In this document: positions 55,004 through 63,956 of the stretch, piece by piece
Layout: each line of letters opens with the position of its first letter
Numbering within the stretch: the first letter of the stretch is position 1
NCBI GenBank assembly: GCA_023386955.1
Contig: JAEWIS010000030.1
Coordinates: 104,495 to 168,494, forward strand
DNA from: Bacillota bacterium
GTDB taxonomy: Bacteria > Bacillota > Bacilli > Paenibacillales > NBRC-103111
Length of the DNA: 64,000 nt
Reading direction: 5' to 3'
Program-made: the position numbers and the translations under genes
Notes under the pieces: generated by a model
Database searches by the model: none
Told to the model about the DNA's origin: nothing
The model's input: the letters and a program-made list of their open reading frames with translations, nothing else

Positions 55004-56188
55004 TTAACCTCGCCGGTCTCCACTGATAATACGCTCAATGGCTTTCTTCATCAGCCTTCCTGACCGATCCCAGGACAGATTCAGCGCATCCTGCCGGCCT
55101 TGCTTTCCCTTCTGCTTGCACAGCTGCGGATTGGCATAAGCTCTTCGCATCTGCATTCGCAGGTCATCCAGCTCCGCTTCCGCCCAAAACTGCCCCTTCT
55201 GGGCGAATAAATTGCTGAATTTTCGGCTGATGCAGTGTTTTTGCTGCATGCTCGCCGCGGGATTGCGAAGGTTGTATTTTACAAAAAATGAATTTTTCTT
55301 GGTAAGAAAGTCCATCTGTCCGCCCCAGGCAGTTGTGATAACGGGAACACCGCTGGCTATAGACTCCAGGAAGGGCAGCCCGACACCCTCCCCCCGTGTA
55401 GGCAAGACGAAGGCATTGCCGGAGGTGTAGATCTTGCGAAGCGATGAATCACTGATACGCTTGGTGATGAGCATAAGCGGTGCAGTTTTGTGGGGAAGAG
55501 CAAGCTGTTCCTTGTAACGGAGGATTTTGTTTTTGATCCATTCGCCATCCTCGTCTTTGTCGAAGCCGCTGGTTTTTATCAGCAGCAGCACCCGGTCCTT
55601 CTGCGAAAATTCCTGCCAGTAGGCCCGAAGCAGCAGCTCCGGGTTCTTCCGGTGCTGAAAGCTGAATACCGATACGAAAACAAACTTACCCTGATGCTCC
55701 CCCAGGCTGAACTTCGGATTAGCCGGGTTATAGAGTTTTGTGTTCACACCGTGGGGAACAATGTAGATGGGCACCTTCACGCCGCTGTTGCGCAGGGCTT
55801 CCTTATTGTGCCGGGACGGTACGAGAATCCCGTCGAATTGATTCATATAGGGCATCCAATTTCTTGGTGTCCGTGAGGTCTCCCAGACTGTATTCAGAAT
55901 AATACGGTCATATCTTTCTTTGGCTTCCCTGAAATTCAGCGTATGGGGAGGATGATGATAAATCAGCACCTGCTTGCCGGCTCTGCTCTCTGCCCGGGAC
56001 GCGGGCCCGCTGCTGTCGCCAATCCGCACATCTACTCCCTGCCGTCTTAGTGCCTGAACATACTCTCTGCTGGCATGGCCCAATCCGCTCCGCTTTTCCA
56101 GTGGTCCTCTCCACGTGCATTGATAGCGCAGCATTCCCGGCTCCTTCTTATTGGCAGGGAGCCTAATATTATTTTGGGCTAGGGTCAT
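55004..56188 (-). CDS. GT4 family glycosyltransferase, probable mannosyltransferase
   Basis: 394 residues, GT-B fold. The N-terminal lobe has SGLGHASREYVQALRRQGVD; the C-terminal lobe has FVFVSVFSFQHRKNPELLLR and the EX7E-type FVLPTRGEGVGLPFLESIAS. Co-operonic manC suggests GDP-mannose as donor. ATG at 56188 follows GGGAG; a GTG/ATG alternative 5 codons upstream is less well placed. Acceptor unknown; a glycoprotein or wall polymer is possible. Confidence 0.85.
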   Translation of the reverse strand: MTLAQNNIRLPANKKEPGMLRYQCTWRGPLEKRSGLGHASREYVQALRRQGVDVRIGDSSGPASRAESRAGKQVLIYHHPPHTLNFREAKERYDRIILNTVWETSRTPRNWMPYMNQFDGILVPSRHNKEALRNSGVKVPIYIVPHGVNTKLYNPANPKFSLGEHQGKFVFVSVFSFQHRKNPELLLRAYWQEFSQKDRVLLLIKTSGFDKDEDGEWIKNKILRYKEQLALPHKTAPLMLITKRISDSSLRKIYTSGNAFVLPTRGEGVGLPFLESIASGVPVITTAWGGQMDFLTKKNSFFVKYNLRNPAASMQQKHCISRKFSNLFAQKGQFWAEAELDDLRMQMRRAYANPQLCKQKGKQGRQDALNLSWDRSGRLMKKAIERIISGDRRG

Positions 56189-56335
56189 AGTTCCATCTCC
56201 CAAAGAAAGCTTTTAAGATTAGATTATGTCAGTCCTCGGTGAAAGGAGCAGGCATTATGACCTGCTCTCCATATAAGGCGCATGCGGCAAGACCATATGC
56301 CCTGCCTGACGTTAACCGAATTGAACTCCGCACGG

Positions 56336-56366
56336 CAAAAAAGCCTCTATCCATTCAGATAGAAGC
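56336..56366 (-). terminator. Terminator of the 56393-59816 two-component operon
   Basis: On the minus strand GCTTCTATC / GATAGAGGC (one wobble) followed by TTTTTT. Confidence 0.75.
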
Positions 56367-56392
56367 CCCGGCTGTATATGGGATAATTAACC

Positions 56393-58039
56393 CTATGAAT
56401 CTCCCAAGCTTCCTGCCGTCAAGCCTGTTTCAGTCTGCTGCATGAACTCTCTGGGCGAGACTCCTTCCACCTTCTTGAACACCTTGCTGAAATAAAAGGC
56501 GCTTTCGTAGCCCAGCCTCTGCGAAATTTCGTTGACACGGCCTTCGCCGCGGAGCATCATCTCTTTGGCTGCGGCGATTTTCGTTTCGGTGATGTAATCG
56601 ACGAAGTTGATGCCTGCGGTTTTGGAGAACAGATGGCTCAAATAATTTGGGCTGAAGCTGAACACGTCGGCTACCTGATTCAGAGAAAGCCGGCTGTCCA
56701 GGTTCCGCTTGATGTAGGACTGGACATTCTTGACCAGCTGCTCCTTGTAGCTCTGCCTCCGGGTGGATAACAGCTCGCAGCTGCCGTCCCGGAACCGGAC
56801 CAGCCATTCCACGATTCCTTCCATGGTGTGCTGCTGGTAGATGGCCCGGTAGCCCTCCGGCTCATCGGCGAAAATATGCTCCACCATGTTCTCTCCGTCC
56901 GCTAGGAGGGAGGTAGCCATGTACAGCACATTGCAGGCGGCATCCATTGCCGGCACCACCAGCTCAGGGCGGCTGTCGAAATCTTCGATCATCCTGGTGA
57001 TGATGGCGTATAAGGCCCGGGTATCCATTTCCTCAAAGGCGCGACGGATATCCTGCCGGGATTCGGAAAAATCGAACAGGGCATGCTCCTCATGGGCATG
57101 ACGGTCGGAGGAATAGAATACAAAGGATTGCCCGCGCACTGCCTCCGGCATGGCCCGGCGTGCGGACTCATAGCTGTCCCTCAGCAGGTAGGGGTCTTCC
57201 ACGGCGAATCCCACGGCTCCAATTACCGTCACATTAAAGTAGTTATGCAGGACGGAGGCCATATGAGCCAGAAGCATTCCGATGGCCGCCATCCCGTTCT
57301 CTGGGTTTGTCCCTGTGACTGGCAGGATCACGGCGAAGTTCCGCAGGTCCAGGCTGATGACAAAACAGGTGCCCGTCCGGGCAAGGGTGTCCTTGGCCAT
57401 CTGAAGGGTGCTGGTGCACAAGGCCACCAGCTTGTCTCCCCGGGGCGGAACACTGGTGGGACCGAGAATCCGGCAGGTGGATACCACGTAGAAGGGCTGG
57501 TCCAGCACGATTTCCAGGTCCTTTTGCTGCAGCAGGTATTGGTTTTTGTTCTCGAATAAATTGTTCAGCAGGCGGGTAAAAAACTTCTCCCTATGCCCTT
57601 GAAGGTCGCTGCGGTGGGCGATATCCGGGGCAGATGCATTTTTTTCCAGAGACTTGTAATCCTCCAGTAGGGAGATGGCTCTCAAAATGGAGGTGGTGAG
57701 CATCTGTGGTGTCAACTCCAGCTTGACCAGATAGTCCACTGCCTGGAGCTCTATTGCGCTTTTGGCATATTCGAATTCCTCGAAGCTGGTCAGGATGATG
57801 AAGAGAGGCAGGCGGCCTTGCTTCCTGCGGACGGCATCCGCCACCTCCAGTCCTGTTTTCACCGGCATTTTGATATCAGTAATCACAATGTCCGGCTGCA
57901 GGGATCCGATCAGCTCTTCCGCCTGGGCGCCATTGTGGGCGATCCCCACAATTTCGATGTTATATTCCTCCCATTTCAGCATGGATTGCAGGCCTATACA
58001 TACCAATGCCTCGTCGTCGGCAATAAGCAGCTTGATCAT
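56393..58039 (-). CDS. Two-component response regulator, AraC output
   Basis: 548 residues. The receiver domain has ADDE, phospho-acceptor Asp55 (VITDIKMP) and the conserved Lys in DYLVKLE. A ~300-residue middle domain leads to two AraC helix-turn-helix units (LSLNQVADVFSFSPNYLSHL, VNEISQRLGYESAFYFSKVF). ATG at 58039 lies 5 bases after the kinase stop, with AAGGA upstream; a longer frame running back into the kinase gene is rejected. It probably controls a sugar locus, but no target operon is adjacent in the window. Confidence 0.9.
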   Translation of the reverse strand: MIKLLIADDEALVCIGLQSMLKWEEYNIEIVGIAHNGAQAEELIGSLQPDIVITDIKMPVKTGLEVADAVRRKQGRLPLFIILTSFEEFEYAKSAIELQAVDYLVKLELTPQMLTTSILRAISLLEDYKSLEKNASAPDIAHRSDLQGHREKFFTRLLNNLFENKNQYLLQQKDLEIVLDQPFYVVSTCRILGPTSVPPRGDKLVALCTSTLQMAKDTLARTGTCFVISLDLRNFAVILPVTGTNPENGMAAIGMLLAHMASVLHNYFNVTVIGAVGFAVEDPYLLRDSYESARRAMPEAVRGQSFVFYSSDRHAHEEHALFDFSESRQDIRRAFEEMDTRALYAIITRMIEDFDSRPELVVPAMDAACNVLYMATSLLADGENMVEHIFADEPEGYRAIYQQHTMEGIVEWLVRFRDGSCELLSTRRQSYKEQLVKNVQSYIKRNLDSRLSLNQVADVFSFSPNYLSHLFSKTAGINFVDYITETKIAAAKEMMLRGEGRVNEISQRLGYESAFYFSKVFKKVEGVSPREFMQQTETGLTAGSLGDS

Positions 58040-58043
58040 GCGG

Positions 58044-59816
58044 TCACATCCTTGTTCCGGAAGTATAATAAGGGAGTAATATGATAATGCGCGTATACCG
58101 GCCCACTTCGCTTTCAATGGTTATGCCGTACCGCTCGCCGTAGGCCAGGCGCAGCCGCTCGTTGACACTGCGGAGCCCCATATGCTCCATCAAACCTTTG
58201 GCAGTGGAGGCTTCGTCCGCCAGTGCGGCAGCAATCTGGTCCATCTCCATACCCACGCCGTTATCCTCAATGGCAATGCGGATATCGAAGACGCCCTGCC
58301 GGGCAACGGTGATGTGTACATGTCCCGAGCTTTTTGGTTCGATCCCATGGAAAATGGCGTTTTCCACCAGCGGCTGCAGGGTTAGCCTGGGGATCAGGGC
58401 GGACAGCAAATCCTCACTCTCCACCTGCCGCTCCATGGTGATGCTGCTGCCGTAGCGGTATTTTTGAATCAGGAAATAATCGTCCAGGAGAGCCAGCTCA
58501 TCCTTCAGTGGAACCGGCTTGCCCATATCCTTGGCGATGCTGCGCAATAGCCGGGAGAGGGAGGTAGTCATTTCGGCAATGCCGGTGGCATTCTGGATGG
58601 TCGCCATCCACCGGATGGAATTCAGTGTATTATAGAGGAAGTGGGGATTGATCTGGCTCTGGAGCACCCGGTATTCCAGCTCCTGCTTCTGCTTCTCCTG
58701 GGCCATGCGGTTCTCCATCAACGCTACAATATCCTGGGACAGCCGGTTGATGCCTCTGCCTACATCCCCCAGCTCGCTGTTCCACTCGATATTTTTGTCC
58801 ATATAAAACTGGCCCTGGGCGATTTTGTCCATCCGTTTCTTGAGCTTTTCTACAGGCAGGCTGATGGTCCGGGTTAAATACAAGGTAATGATGCCGCTTG
58901 CACCGATAACCAGCAGGCAAACCCCCGCCATCAGGAACAGCCAAATATTGGCCTGGGGCGCAAACTGGTTGCCCTCCAGGGTTTGGGTCAGCACCACCCC
59001 GGAACGGACGGGATAGGAGACCGCCAGCTGCCGGCCCGAACCTCCGGCTATATAGGACAACGCGGCTCCCAGATCATCAAAGTTATCGTTGGTATAGGGC
59101 TCCTCCTCATAGCGAATGGGTTCCGTGGAGACCTTGTCCCCAGTGATCTGATAATGCGTGCCGCCCAGCGTCAGCACCAGCCGGGAATCCTTAGGGATGC
59201 TGTATCCCTTCAGCTTATCCGTAATGACCGTTGCATTGGCGAATAAGTAGACCGTTCCGATGTTGGAGGCTCCGTTACCGTAGATGGGCATGGCAAAAGG
59301 GAGCACGGTAGCGGTGGAGAAGGGGTCCTGCATCACCATATTCCACTGCTCGGCGCCCAGCTCGCCGGGCTTCGGGAGTTTGTCCAGGTTATGTACATTC
59401 AGGGGGATAGAGCTGCCGGCGCTGTCCACCTGTACAAAAAGAGCGTTGTTATTCGTTGCGATCAGCCGCCGGGCGTAGGTATTGGAGGGGTTGCTGCGGA
59501 ATCCATCCTGCATGGCGTTGAATACATCAATGGCCATCCAGGGGCTGGGCTCCTCGGCTTTAAAATAATCGGCCAGCCTTGTGTTCGTCGGGGAATTGGT
59601 GCTGCATTTCATGGCCAAGGCAGTCAGATTAATCAGATCCTGATCAATGATATTGGCAATCAGCTGCAGATTGAACTTGGTGGCCTGAATGGTGGTTTTG
59701 CGCTGGAAAAAGGAGATCAGCTGGTAGCTGAACACGGACAGCACCGTGGCGCAGAGCAGGGCAAATACCGTCATAATCAGAATGATACGGCCTTTTATCG
59801 TGGATTTTTTCTTCAT
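58044..59816 (-). CDS. Sensor histidine kinase, YesM type
   Basis: 590 residues. Two membrane helices (about 10-35 and 292-315) flank a ~255-residue extracellular sensor, followed by HAMP, His392 (SQINPHFLYNTLNS) and the ATPase domain (PLVENAIFHGIE, IEDNGVGMEMD). It is expected to phosphorylate the regulator encoded 4 bases downstream. The promoter shows good -35/-10 boxes with a partial cre at the start site, suggesting sugar-dependent repression. Ligand unknown. Confidence 0.92.
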   Translation of the reverse strand: MKKKSTIKGRIILIMTVFALLCATVLSVFSYQLISFFQRKTTIQATKFNLQLIANIIDQDLINLTALAMKCSTNSPTNTRLADYFKAEEPSPWMAIDVFNAMQDGFRSNPSNTYARRLIATNNNALFVQVDSAGSSIPLNVHNLDKLPKPGELGAEQWNMVMQDPFSTATVLPFAMPIYGNGASNIGTVYLFANATVITDKLKGYSIPKDSRLVLTLGGTHYQITGDKVSTEPIRYEEEPYTNDNFDDLGAALSYIAGGSGRQLAVSYPVRSGVVLTQTLEGNQFAPQANIWLFLMAGVCLLVIGASGIITLYLTRTISLPVEKLKKRMDKIAQGQFYMDKNIEWNSELGDVGRGINRLSQDIVALMENRMAQEKQKQELEYRVLQSQINPHFLYNTLNSIRWMATIQNATGIAEMTTSLSRLLRSIAKDMGKPVPLKDELALLDDYFLIQKYRYGSSITMERQVESEDLLSALIPRLTLQPLVENAIFHGIEPKSSGHVHITVARQGVFDIRIAIEDNGVGMEMDQIAAALADEASTAKGLMEHMGLRSVNERLRLAYGERYGITIESEVGRYTRIIILLPYYTSGTRM

Positions 59817-59849
59817 GAAACCACCCTTCGGAACCGGTGCTTGCTTACA

Positions 59850-59863
59850 GTGAAGCGTTTACA
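59850..59863 (-). promoter_or_regulatory. Partial cre-like site at the kinase promoter
   Basis: Minus strand TGTAAACGCTTCAC has a perfect left half-site (TGTAAACG) but an imperfect right half. It overlaps the expected transcription start, the same placement as the cre at 12238. Confidence 0.35.
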
Positions 59864-59867
59864 TGTT

Positions 59868-59896
59868 ATTATAGCATTGATCGGGGGTGGTGTTAA
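59868..59896 (-). promoter_or_regulatory. Sigma-A promoter of the kinase-regulator operon
   Basis: Minus strand TTAACA, 17 bp, TATAAT with a TG extension. Start expected near 59861, about 45 bases before the ATG. Confidence 0.7.
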
Positions 59897-59972
59897 CCGG
59901 CGGCATCCGGAATTACCCGTATCCGTCCATCGGAAGTTGGCAATAATGGAGATTAACCTTGGAGGTGCAATT

Positions 59973-60257
59973 ATGAATCTGCAAATTACGGAATCGGCTG
60001 TCTCCTGCCTGAAGCAGGAATGGGATTTTGCAGAAGGGGATTATATCCGGGTATATGTGAGGTATGCCGGAGGCGGGAGCGAGCCCTATGTATGGGGGAT
60101 CCTGCGGGAGAAGCCGGAGCCCAACGATCCGGTTACTCAGATGTCGGCTGGCGGTTTTTTCATATATATCAAACAAAGTGATGTGTGGTTCCTGGAGGAC
60201 CGGAGCCTGCGGATCGATGCCGAAGGAATGGACCTGCTGTTTGTGGTGGAGGATTAG
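59973..60257 (+). CDS. HesB-like (YneR-type) domain protein
   Basis: 94 residues, starting MNLQITESAVSCLKQEWDFA and ending DRSLRIDAEGMDLLFVVED. The fold pattern is the HesB/IscA-like domain, but the conserved Cys ligands of true iron-sulfur carriers are absent: only one Cys is present, near the N-terminus. It therefore belongs to the YneR-type group of unknown role. GGAGG lies 7 bases before the ATG. The open frame extends upstream antisense to the kinase but without a ribosome site. A terminator follows. Confidence 0.85.
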   Translation: MNLQITESAVSCLKQEWDFAEGDYIRVYVRYAGGGSEPYVWGILREKPEPNDPVTQMSAGGFFIYIKQSDVWFLEDRSLRIDAEGMDLLFVVED

Positions 60258-60275
60258 GCGGAATACCTAAACCGA

Positions 60276-60316
60276 AAAGCCTGACGGAGATGAAACGTGC
60301 TCCGCCAGGCTTTTTT
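60276..60316 (+). terminator. Terminator of the HesB-like gene
   Basis: AAAGCCTG-CGGAG / CTCCG-CAGGCTTT stem with one mismatch, then TTTTTT. Confidence 0.85.
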
Positions 60317-60342
60317 GTGGCTTTAGGGCTCCTTACTAAGTA

Positions 60343-60732
60343 TTATAAGAAACGTTCTCTAATTTCAGGAGAAGGCAACATACAGCTCTCTTTTTTACCA
60401 AACCATTTATATCGATTGTTGGCAAGTATCCCATAGAACAAATCTCGTATGGGTCTTGGAACTATTAGGAGGAAGTAAAATATCTTCCAAAGTCCTTTTA
60501 ATTCCTTACAAATTTGAAGAGCCGCTGAGGATTTAGAATAGGTTTTGTTATTAGCTATTAGAATAAAGCTATTCGTATCTTCGGGAACATTCAATTGATT
60601 CAACATCTTCTTACCTGTATCGCTTTGTATCGAGGTAAACTTAAAGTGCCCTTTAGGGTCTCTTTTAATGATAAATTGAACACTGTGGTCACAAAAATTA
60701 CAGTCTCCATCAAATAGAACAATTTTATGCAT
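60343..60732 (-). CDS. Thiol-disulfide oxidoreductase DCC family (DUF393) protein
   Basis: 129 residues. The family motif DGDCNFCD near the N-terminus supplies the CxxC pair; a hydrophobic stretch (IFYFLLIVPRPIRDLFYGIL) lies near the C-terminus. Function in bacteria is not established; a redox or thioredoxin-like role is assumed from the motif. AAAGGG precedes the ATG. The gene is visibly AT-rich compared with its neighbours, suggesting recent acquisition. Confidence 0.87.
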   Translation of the reverse strand: MHKIVLFDGDCNFCDHSVQFIIKRDPKGHFKFTSIQSDTGKKMLNQLNVPEDTNSFILIANNKTYSKSSAALQICKELKGLWKIFYFLLIVPRPIRDLFYGILANNRYKWFGKKESCMLPSPEIRERFL

Positions 60733-60792
60733 AGTAACACCCTTTTTAATAAGTATATCATTACTTTTCTTTGCAAAAAACAGCCCTCCACA

Positions 60793-60836
60793 AAAAAACA
60801 GGAGCCCCCGGTGGAATGCCGGCAGCCCCTGGTTTT
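60793..60836 (-). terminator. Terminator of the general-stress-like gene
   Basis: An imperfect stem (CAGG..GCC..CCGG on each side) followed on the minus strand by TTTTTTT. Confidence 0.65.
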
Positions 60837-60863
60837 ATGTGAGCGTAATGTCCGCTTAATGAC

Positions 60864-61349
60864 CTACAGCTGAACGGTATCGTTCATCTTGGTATCGGTT
60901 TCCTTGCCGGTCAGCTTCTCGAACAGGAATTTGGCTTGTTTGAACACGCTGCCGGACTCCCAATATTCAGCGCTTTCGGCTTTTACCTTAATGAGCACAA
61001 TATTGGGGTCCTCCCAGGTGGTTTCCAGCATTTTTTCATACATGGCGTTCCAGAATTCCTTGACCTTCTCCCGGCTTTGTACAATTTCCGCTGTCCCGCT
61101 GATGGAGACGTAGGATTTATCCGCATAGGCCACATTCACCTGGGCATTATGAAGCAGCTCATAGTATTTGCTTGTATCCTTCTTGGTCAAAAACCAGATA
61201 TCCCCGTCGAACTCCACATCCTGGGTTTTCATCGGCCGGGATACGAGACCCTCATCGGTTACGGTGGTCAGCATCGCCGTGTCAATTCCATTGATCAGCT
61301 TACGGATGGTTTCCAGTCCTTCCCGGTGGGCTTCGTTATGGTGCAGCAT
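60864..61349 (-). CDS. Pyridoxamine 5'-phosphate oxidase-like / general stress protein 26 family
   Basis: 161 residues forming a split-barrel flavin-binding fold: TAMLTTVTDEGLVSRPM, GDIWFLTKKDTSKYYEL and the C-terminal VKAESAEYWESGS characteristic of the GsiB/Gsp26-like group. It probably binds FMN or FAD and acts as a flavin reductase or stress protein; substrate unknown. GAGGTGATCCC precedes the ATG. Confidence 0.87.
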   Translation of the reverse strand: MLHHNEAHREGLETIRKLINGIDTAMLTTVTDEGLVSRPMKTQDVEFDGDIWFLTKKDTSKYYELLHNAQVNVAYADKSYVSISGTAEIVQSREKVKEFWNAMYEKMLETTWEDPNIVLIKVKAESAEYWESGSVFKQAKFLFEKLTGKETDTKMNDTVQL

Positions 61350-61366
61350 GGGATCACCTCATTTTG

Positions 61367-61393
61367 GAATTTTGGTTCTAGAATTTGGTACTA
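61367..61393. repeat. Short tandem direct repeat in a divergent promoter region
   Basis: GAATTTTGGTTCTA is followed directly by GAATTTGGTACTA. It lies 18 bases upstream of the minus-strand stress-like gene, a position suited to an operator. The rest of the 219-bp gap 61350-61568 shows no gene. Confidence 0.4.
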
Positions 61394-61568
61394 GTGTTCT
61401 CTATATTCTTAACATCATTCACCGGAAATGAATCTTGTTGGGGGATTAACGAGAATTGTGAATATGTCTTTTGGTCCGAAGATACGGTAAGATGGAGGGG
61501 ATCGATACCAGACCCACACAACATGGTCCATGCCGCATGGATGACTATCTACAGGAGCGAATGCCCGC

Positions 61569-63833
61569 ATGCAGAAAAAATGGCTGTATCGTCTCATCCT
61601 CTCTTATTTGCCTATCTTCCTGACAGTCGTTTTCTGCCTGATTCTTACCTTCTTCCTGACAATGGGGGAAACCACCAAACGCCAGACCGTCCAGGCTAAC
61701 CGTGTGTTTGCCGGGCAAGTGATGCAGATTGTGGATGCCACTCTCCAGAACGTGGATACCATGGCCAGCAAAGGACTCCTCTTAAACAGTGAGGTGGTCA
61801 GCTACTTCGACGAATCCGGCGCTATGGGAACGTATGATTATTACCGTACAACCAATGCACTGCTGGATTTTATGGCACCGCTTCCCATGGTGGATTCCGT
61901 TTATTTATACCGCCAATCCGACGGCAAAATATTGATGCAATCCTTCTCTTCCCAGCTGGGGGAGTTCGGAGACGACGCTTTTATCCGCCAGGTGATGGAT
62001 ATGCCGCGGCCGAATATGTGGAGTGAAATCCGCAATCTTGCGCTGTTTCCGGGTGATGAGCAAAACCGTTCTGTGATTTCACTGGTGAAGCGGGTGCCGT
62101 ATTTCTCCGGTGAGCAGGGACTCATCGTCATCAACATCCGTTCCGGCTCCCTGCAGGCGTTGGTCCGGGAAATGCAAATTGAAGGCGGCGCCAAGGTCTG
62201 TCTGGCCGATCAGGCGGGCCACAGCTTCGCAAATCCAGTGGCAGCCTGTCCTAATGATAAGGACGGTGCGTATGCCCTGTCCGCTTTGTCCGGTTTTCAG
62301 GTGAGTATGGATTTGCAAAAAGGAAATTGGTTTTCTCTGCTCTCCTCCTTTACTTATATCTGGTTCGGTATCGGCTTGATTGCCGTTATCGCCGGTATTG
62401 TTGCGATGACGTATATCAGCCACCGCCATTACCGGCCGCTGGAGCAGTTATTGGAGCGGGTGCAAACCTTCGGCCAGCGGAAGAACAGCCTCCTGCGGCG
62501 GGAGGAAGGGGACGATGACTTCTCCTTTATCGACCATGCGCTGGAAAGTCTGATTGCCGAAGCCAACAGCTTCGAGCAGCAGCAGGCGGAAGGTCTGGTC
62601 TACCGCAGAACCCACTTCTTCAAGGAGCTGCTGGAGGGCAACCAGGTATTGTCCGGAGAGGAATTCCATGAGGAAACCCAGAAGCTGGGGGTTTCCTTCT
62701 CCGTAGACAAGGCCATTGTGGGCATAGTGGAAATGGACTATTATGAAGCTTTTGCTTCGGAATACAGTGTCCGCGACCAAGCTTTGTTTAAATTCGCCAT
62801 CCGCAGCGTGATCCAGGAAATGGCCGCGGAATCGGGTGAGTCCTTATGGGCGGAATGGATTGGCCCCAACCGGCTTGGACTTTTGTACTGGCGGAGTCGT
62901 AACGCGGAGGACAAGGAACAAGGAGAGGCGTTTCTTGATAAGCTGGCGTCCATGTCGGACAAGGCGCGCCAGTGGGTGGAGCAGTATCTGAAGTTCACTG
63001 TCACTGTGGGTTTAGGCCGGGAAATCCGGGAGGTGCCGCTGCTGTCTGCCTCCTACGACCAGGCGGAATTGGCCGTGGACCGTAAAATCGCCACCGGCCC
63101 CAACCGGGTCTACCGGTTTATGGAGCCGGGTGCGGATGGAGGCGTAAAAATCGACGCTGTCCTCCAGGAGCTGAAGGAAGCGGCCCAACTGTACCGGCTG
63201 GGCAATCCCGATTGGCAGGAGCGGCTGAACAGCGCCTTCCTGTCCATGGCGGGAGGGGAATATGGCAAGGAGGACATTGCCCGTTTTGTTCATCTGTTCA
63301 AGGCCCAGCTGATCCGTGAAATGCAGGATGCCCCCCAGGAGCTGCAGCATGTGTGGCGGGAAGTGGGGTTGGCGGAGCTGCAGGCGATTACGGAGCAGGT
63401 GGAGTGGATGGAGGAGGCCAGACTGGCTCTGGTCACTTCCTTGGCGGCCACGGCGGAAAAGCTGCAGGACCTGCGCACCAACCGGGAGCAGTATTCTCAA
63501 GCGGCATTGGTCCGGCAGTATATTGCGGAGTATTTCCGCGATCCCAATTTGTCCCTGGCCCAGATCGGCGAGCAGTTCGGCATGAACCAGAAGACGCTGA
63601 GCCGGATCTTCAAGGAGGAATTCGGGGAGAAGTTTGTGGATTATCTCACACGGCTGCGGCTGGAGCTGGCCAAGGAGCTGCTGGAGACCACCCAGGATTC
63701 CGTGCAGAGCATATCCGAACATGTAGGATACTTATACCCCATGTCCTTTATCCGCGTGTTCAAAAAGGTAGAGGGCGTCACTCCCGGAGATTACCGGAAG
63801 GAACGGGAAGCACGAGGAGCGGAGGGGCGGTAG
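61569..63833 (+). CDS. Membrane-spanning AraC-family regulator
   Basis: 754 residues. A first membrane helix (about 8-30), an extracellular Cache-like sensor (~35-255) and a second helix (~258-282) resemble the YesM kinases, but the cytoplasmic part lacks kinase motifs. It ends instead in two AraC helix-turn-helix units (LSLAQIGEQFGMNQKTLSRI, VQSISEHVGYLYPMSFIRVF). This is a one-component transmembrane regulator that senses outside and binds DNA inside. AGGAG precedes the ATG by 11 bases. No sugar operon lies next to it in the window; its target may be beyond the right edge. Confidence 0.9.
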   Translation: MQKKWLYRLILSYLPIFLTVVFCLILTFFLTMGETTKRQTVQANRVFAGQVMQIVDATLQNVDTMASKGLLLNSEVVSYFDESGAMGTYDYYRTTNALLDFMAPLPMVDSVYLYRQSDGKILMQSFSSQLGEFGDDAFIRQVMDMPRPNMWSEIRNLALFPGDEQNRSVISLVKRVPYFSGEQGLIVINIRSGSLQALVREMQIEGGAKVCLADQAGHSFANPVAACPNDKDGAYALSALSGFQVSMDLQKGNWFSLLSSFTYIWFGIGLIAVIAGIVAMTYISHRHYRPLEQLLERVQTFGQRKNSLLRREEGDDDFSFIDHALESLIAEANSFEQQQAEGLVYRRTHFFKELLEGNQVLSGEEFHEETQKLGVSFSVDKAIVGIVEMDYYEAFASEYSVRDQALFKFAIRSVIQEMAAESGESLWAEWIGPNRLGLLYWRSRNAEDKEQGEAFLDKLASMSDKARQWVEQYLKFTVTVGLGREIREVPLLSASYDQAELAVDRKIATGPNRVYRFMEPGADGGVKIDAVLQELKEAAQLYRLGNPDWQERLNSAFLSMAGGEYGKEDIARFVHLFKAQLIREMQDAPQELQHVWREVGLAELQAITEQVEWMEEARLALVTSLAATAEKLQDLRTNREQYSQAALVRQYIAEYFRDPNLSLAQIGEQFGMNQKTLSRIFKEEFGEKFVDYLTRLRLELAKELLETTQDSVQSISEHVGYLYPMSFIRVFKKVEGVTPGDYRKEREARGAEGR

Positions 63834-63956
63834 TGGCGATCCTAGCTAAGATGAACGTAAACAAAGGGCAGCCCTCCAAATTGCTACTGTCGTAGGTTAA
63901 AATGGAAAGTGACCACCACCCATTTCAGAGCTACATAGCAAAGGAGAGCTGTTACT
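63834..63956 (+). mobile_element. Probable left non-coding end of an IS110-family element
   Basis: 123 bases between the regulator stop and the transposase ATG. In IS110-group elements the non-coding end upstream of the transposase encodes a bridge (seek) RNA. The exact boundary cannot be set here because IS110 elements lack inverted repeats and the right end is out of view. Confidence 0.4.

Noticed and set aside
56257..56445. 62-codon ORF with a good AAAGGAG site
   Set aside because: It contains the terminator of the opposing regulator gene, overlaps that gene's 3' end and encodes no recognisable protein. A real leader peptide cannot be fully excluded.
59391..59972. Upstream extension of the HesB-like gene
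   Set aside because: It runs antisense through the kinase gene and its promoter; the GGAGG-linked ATG at 59973 is the credible start.
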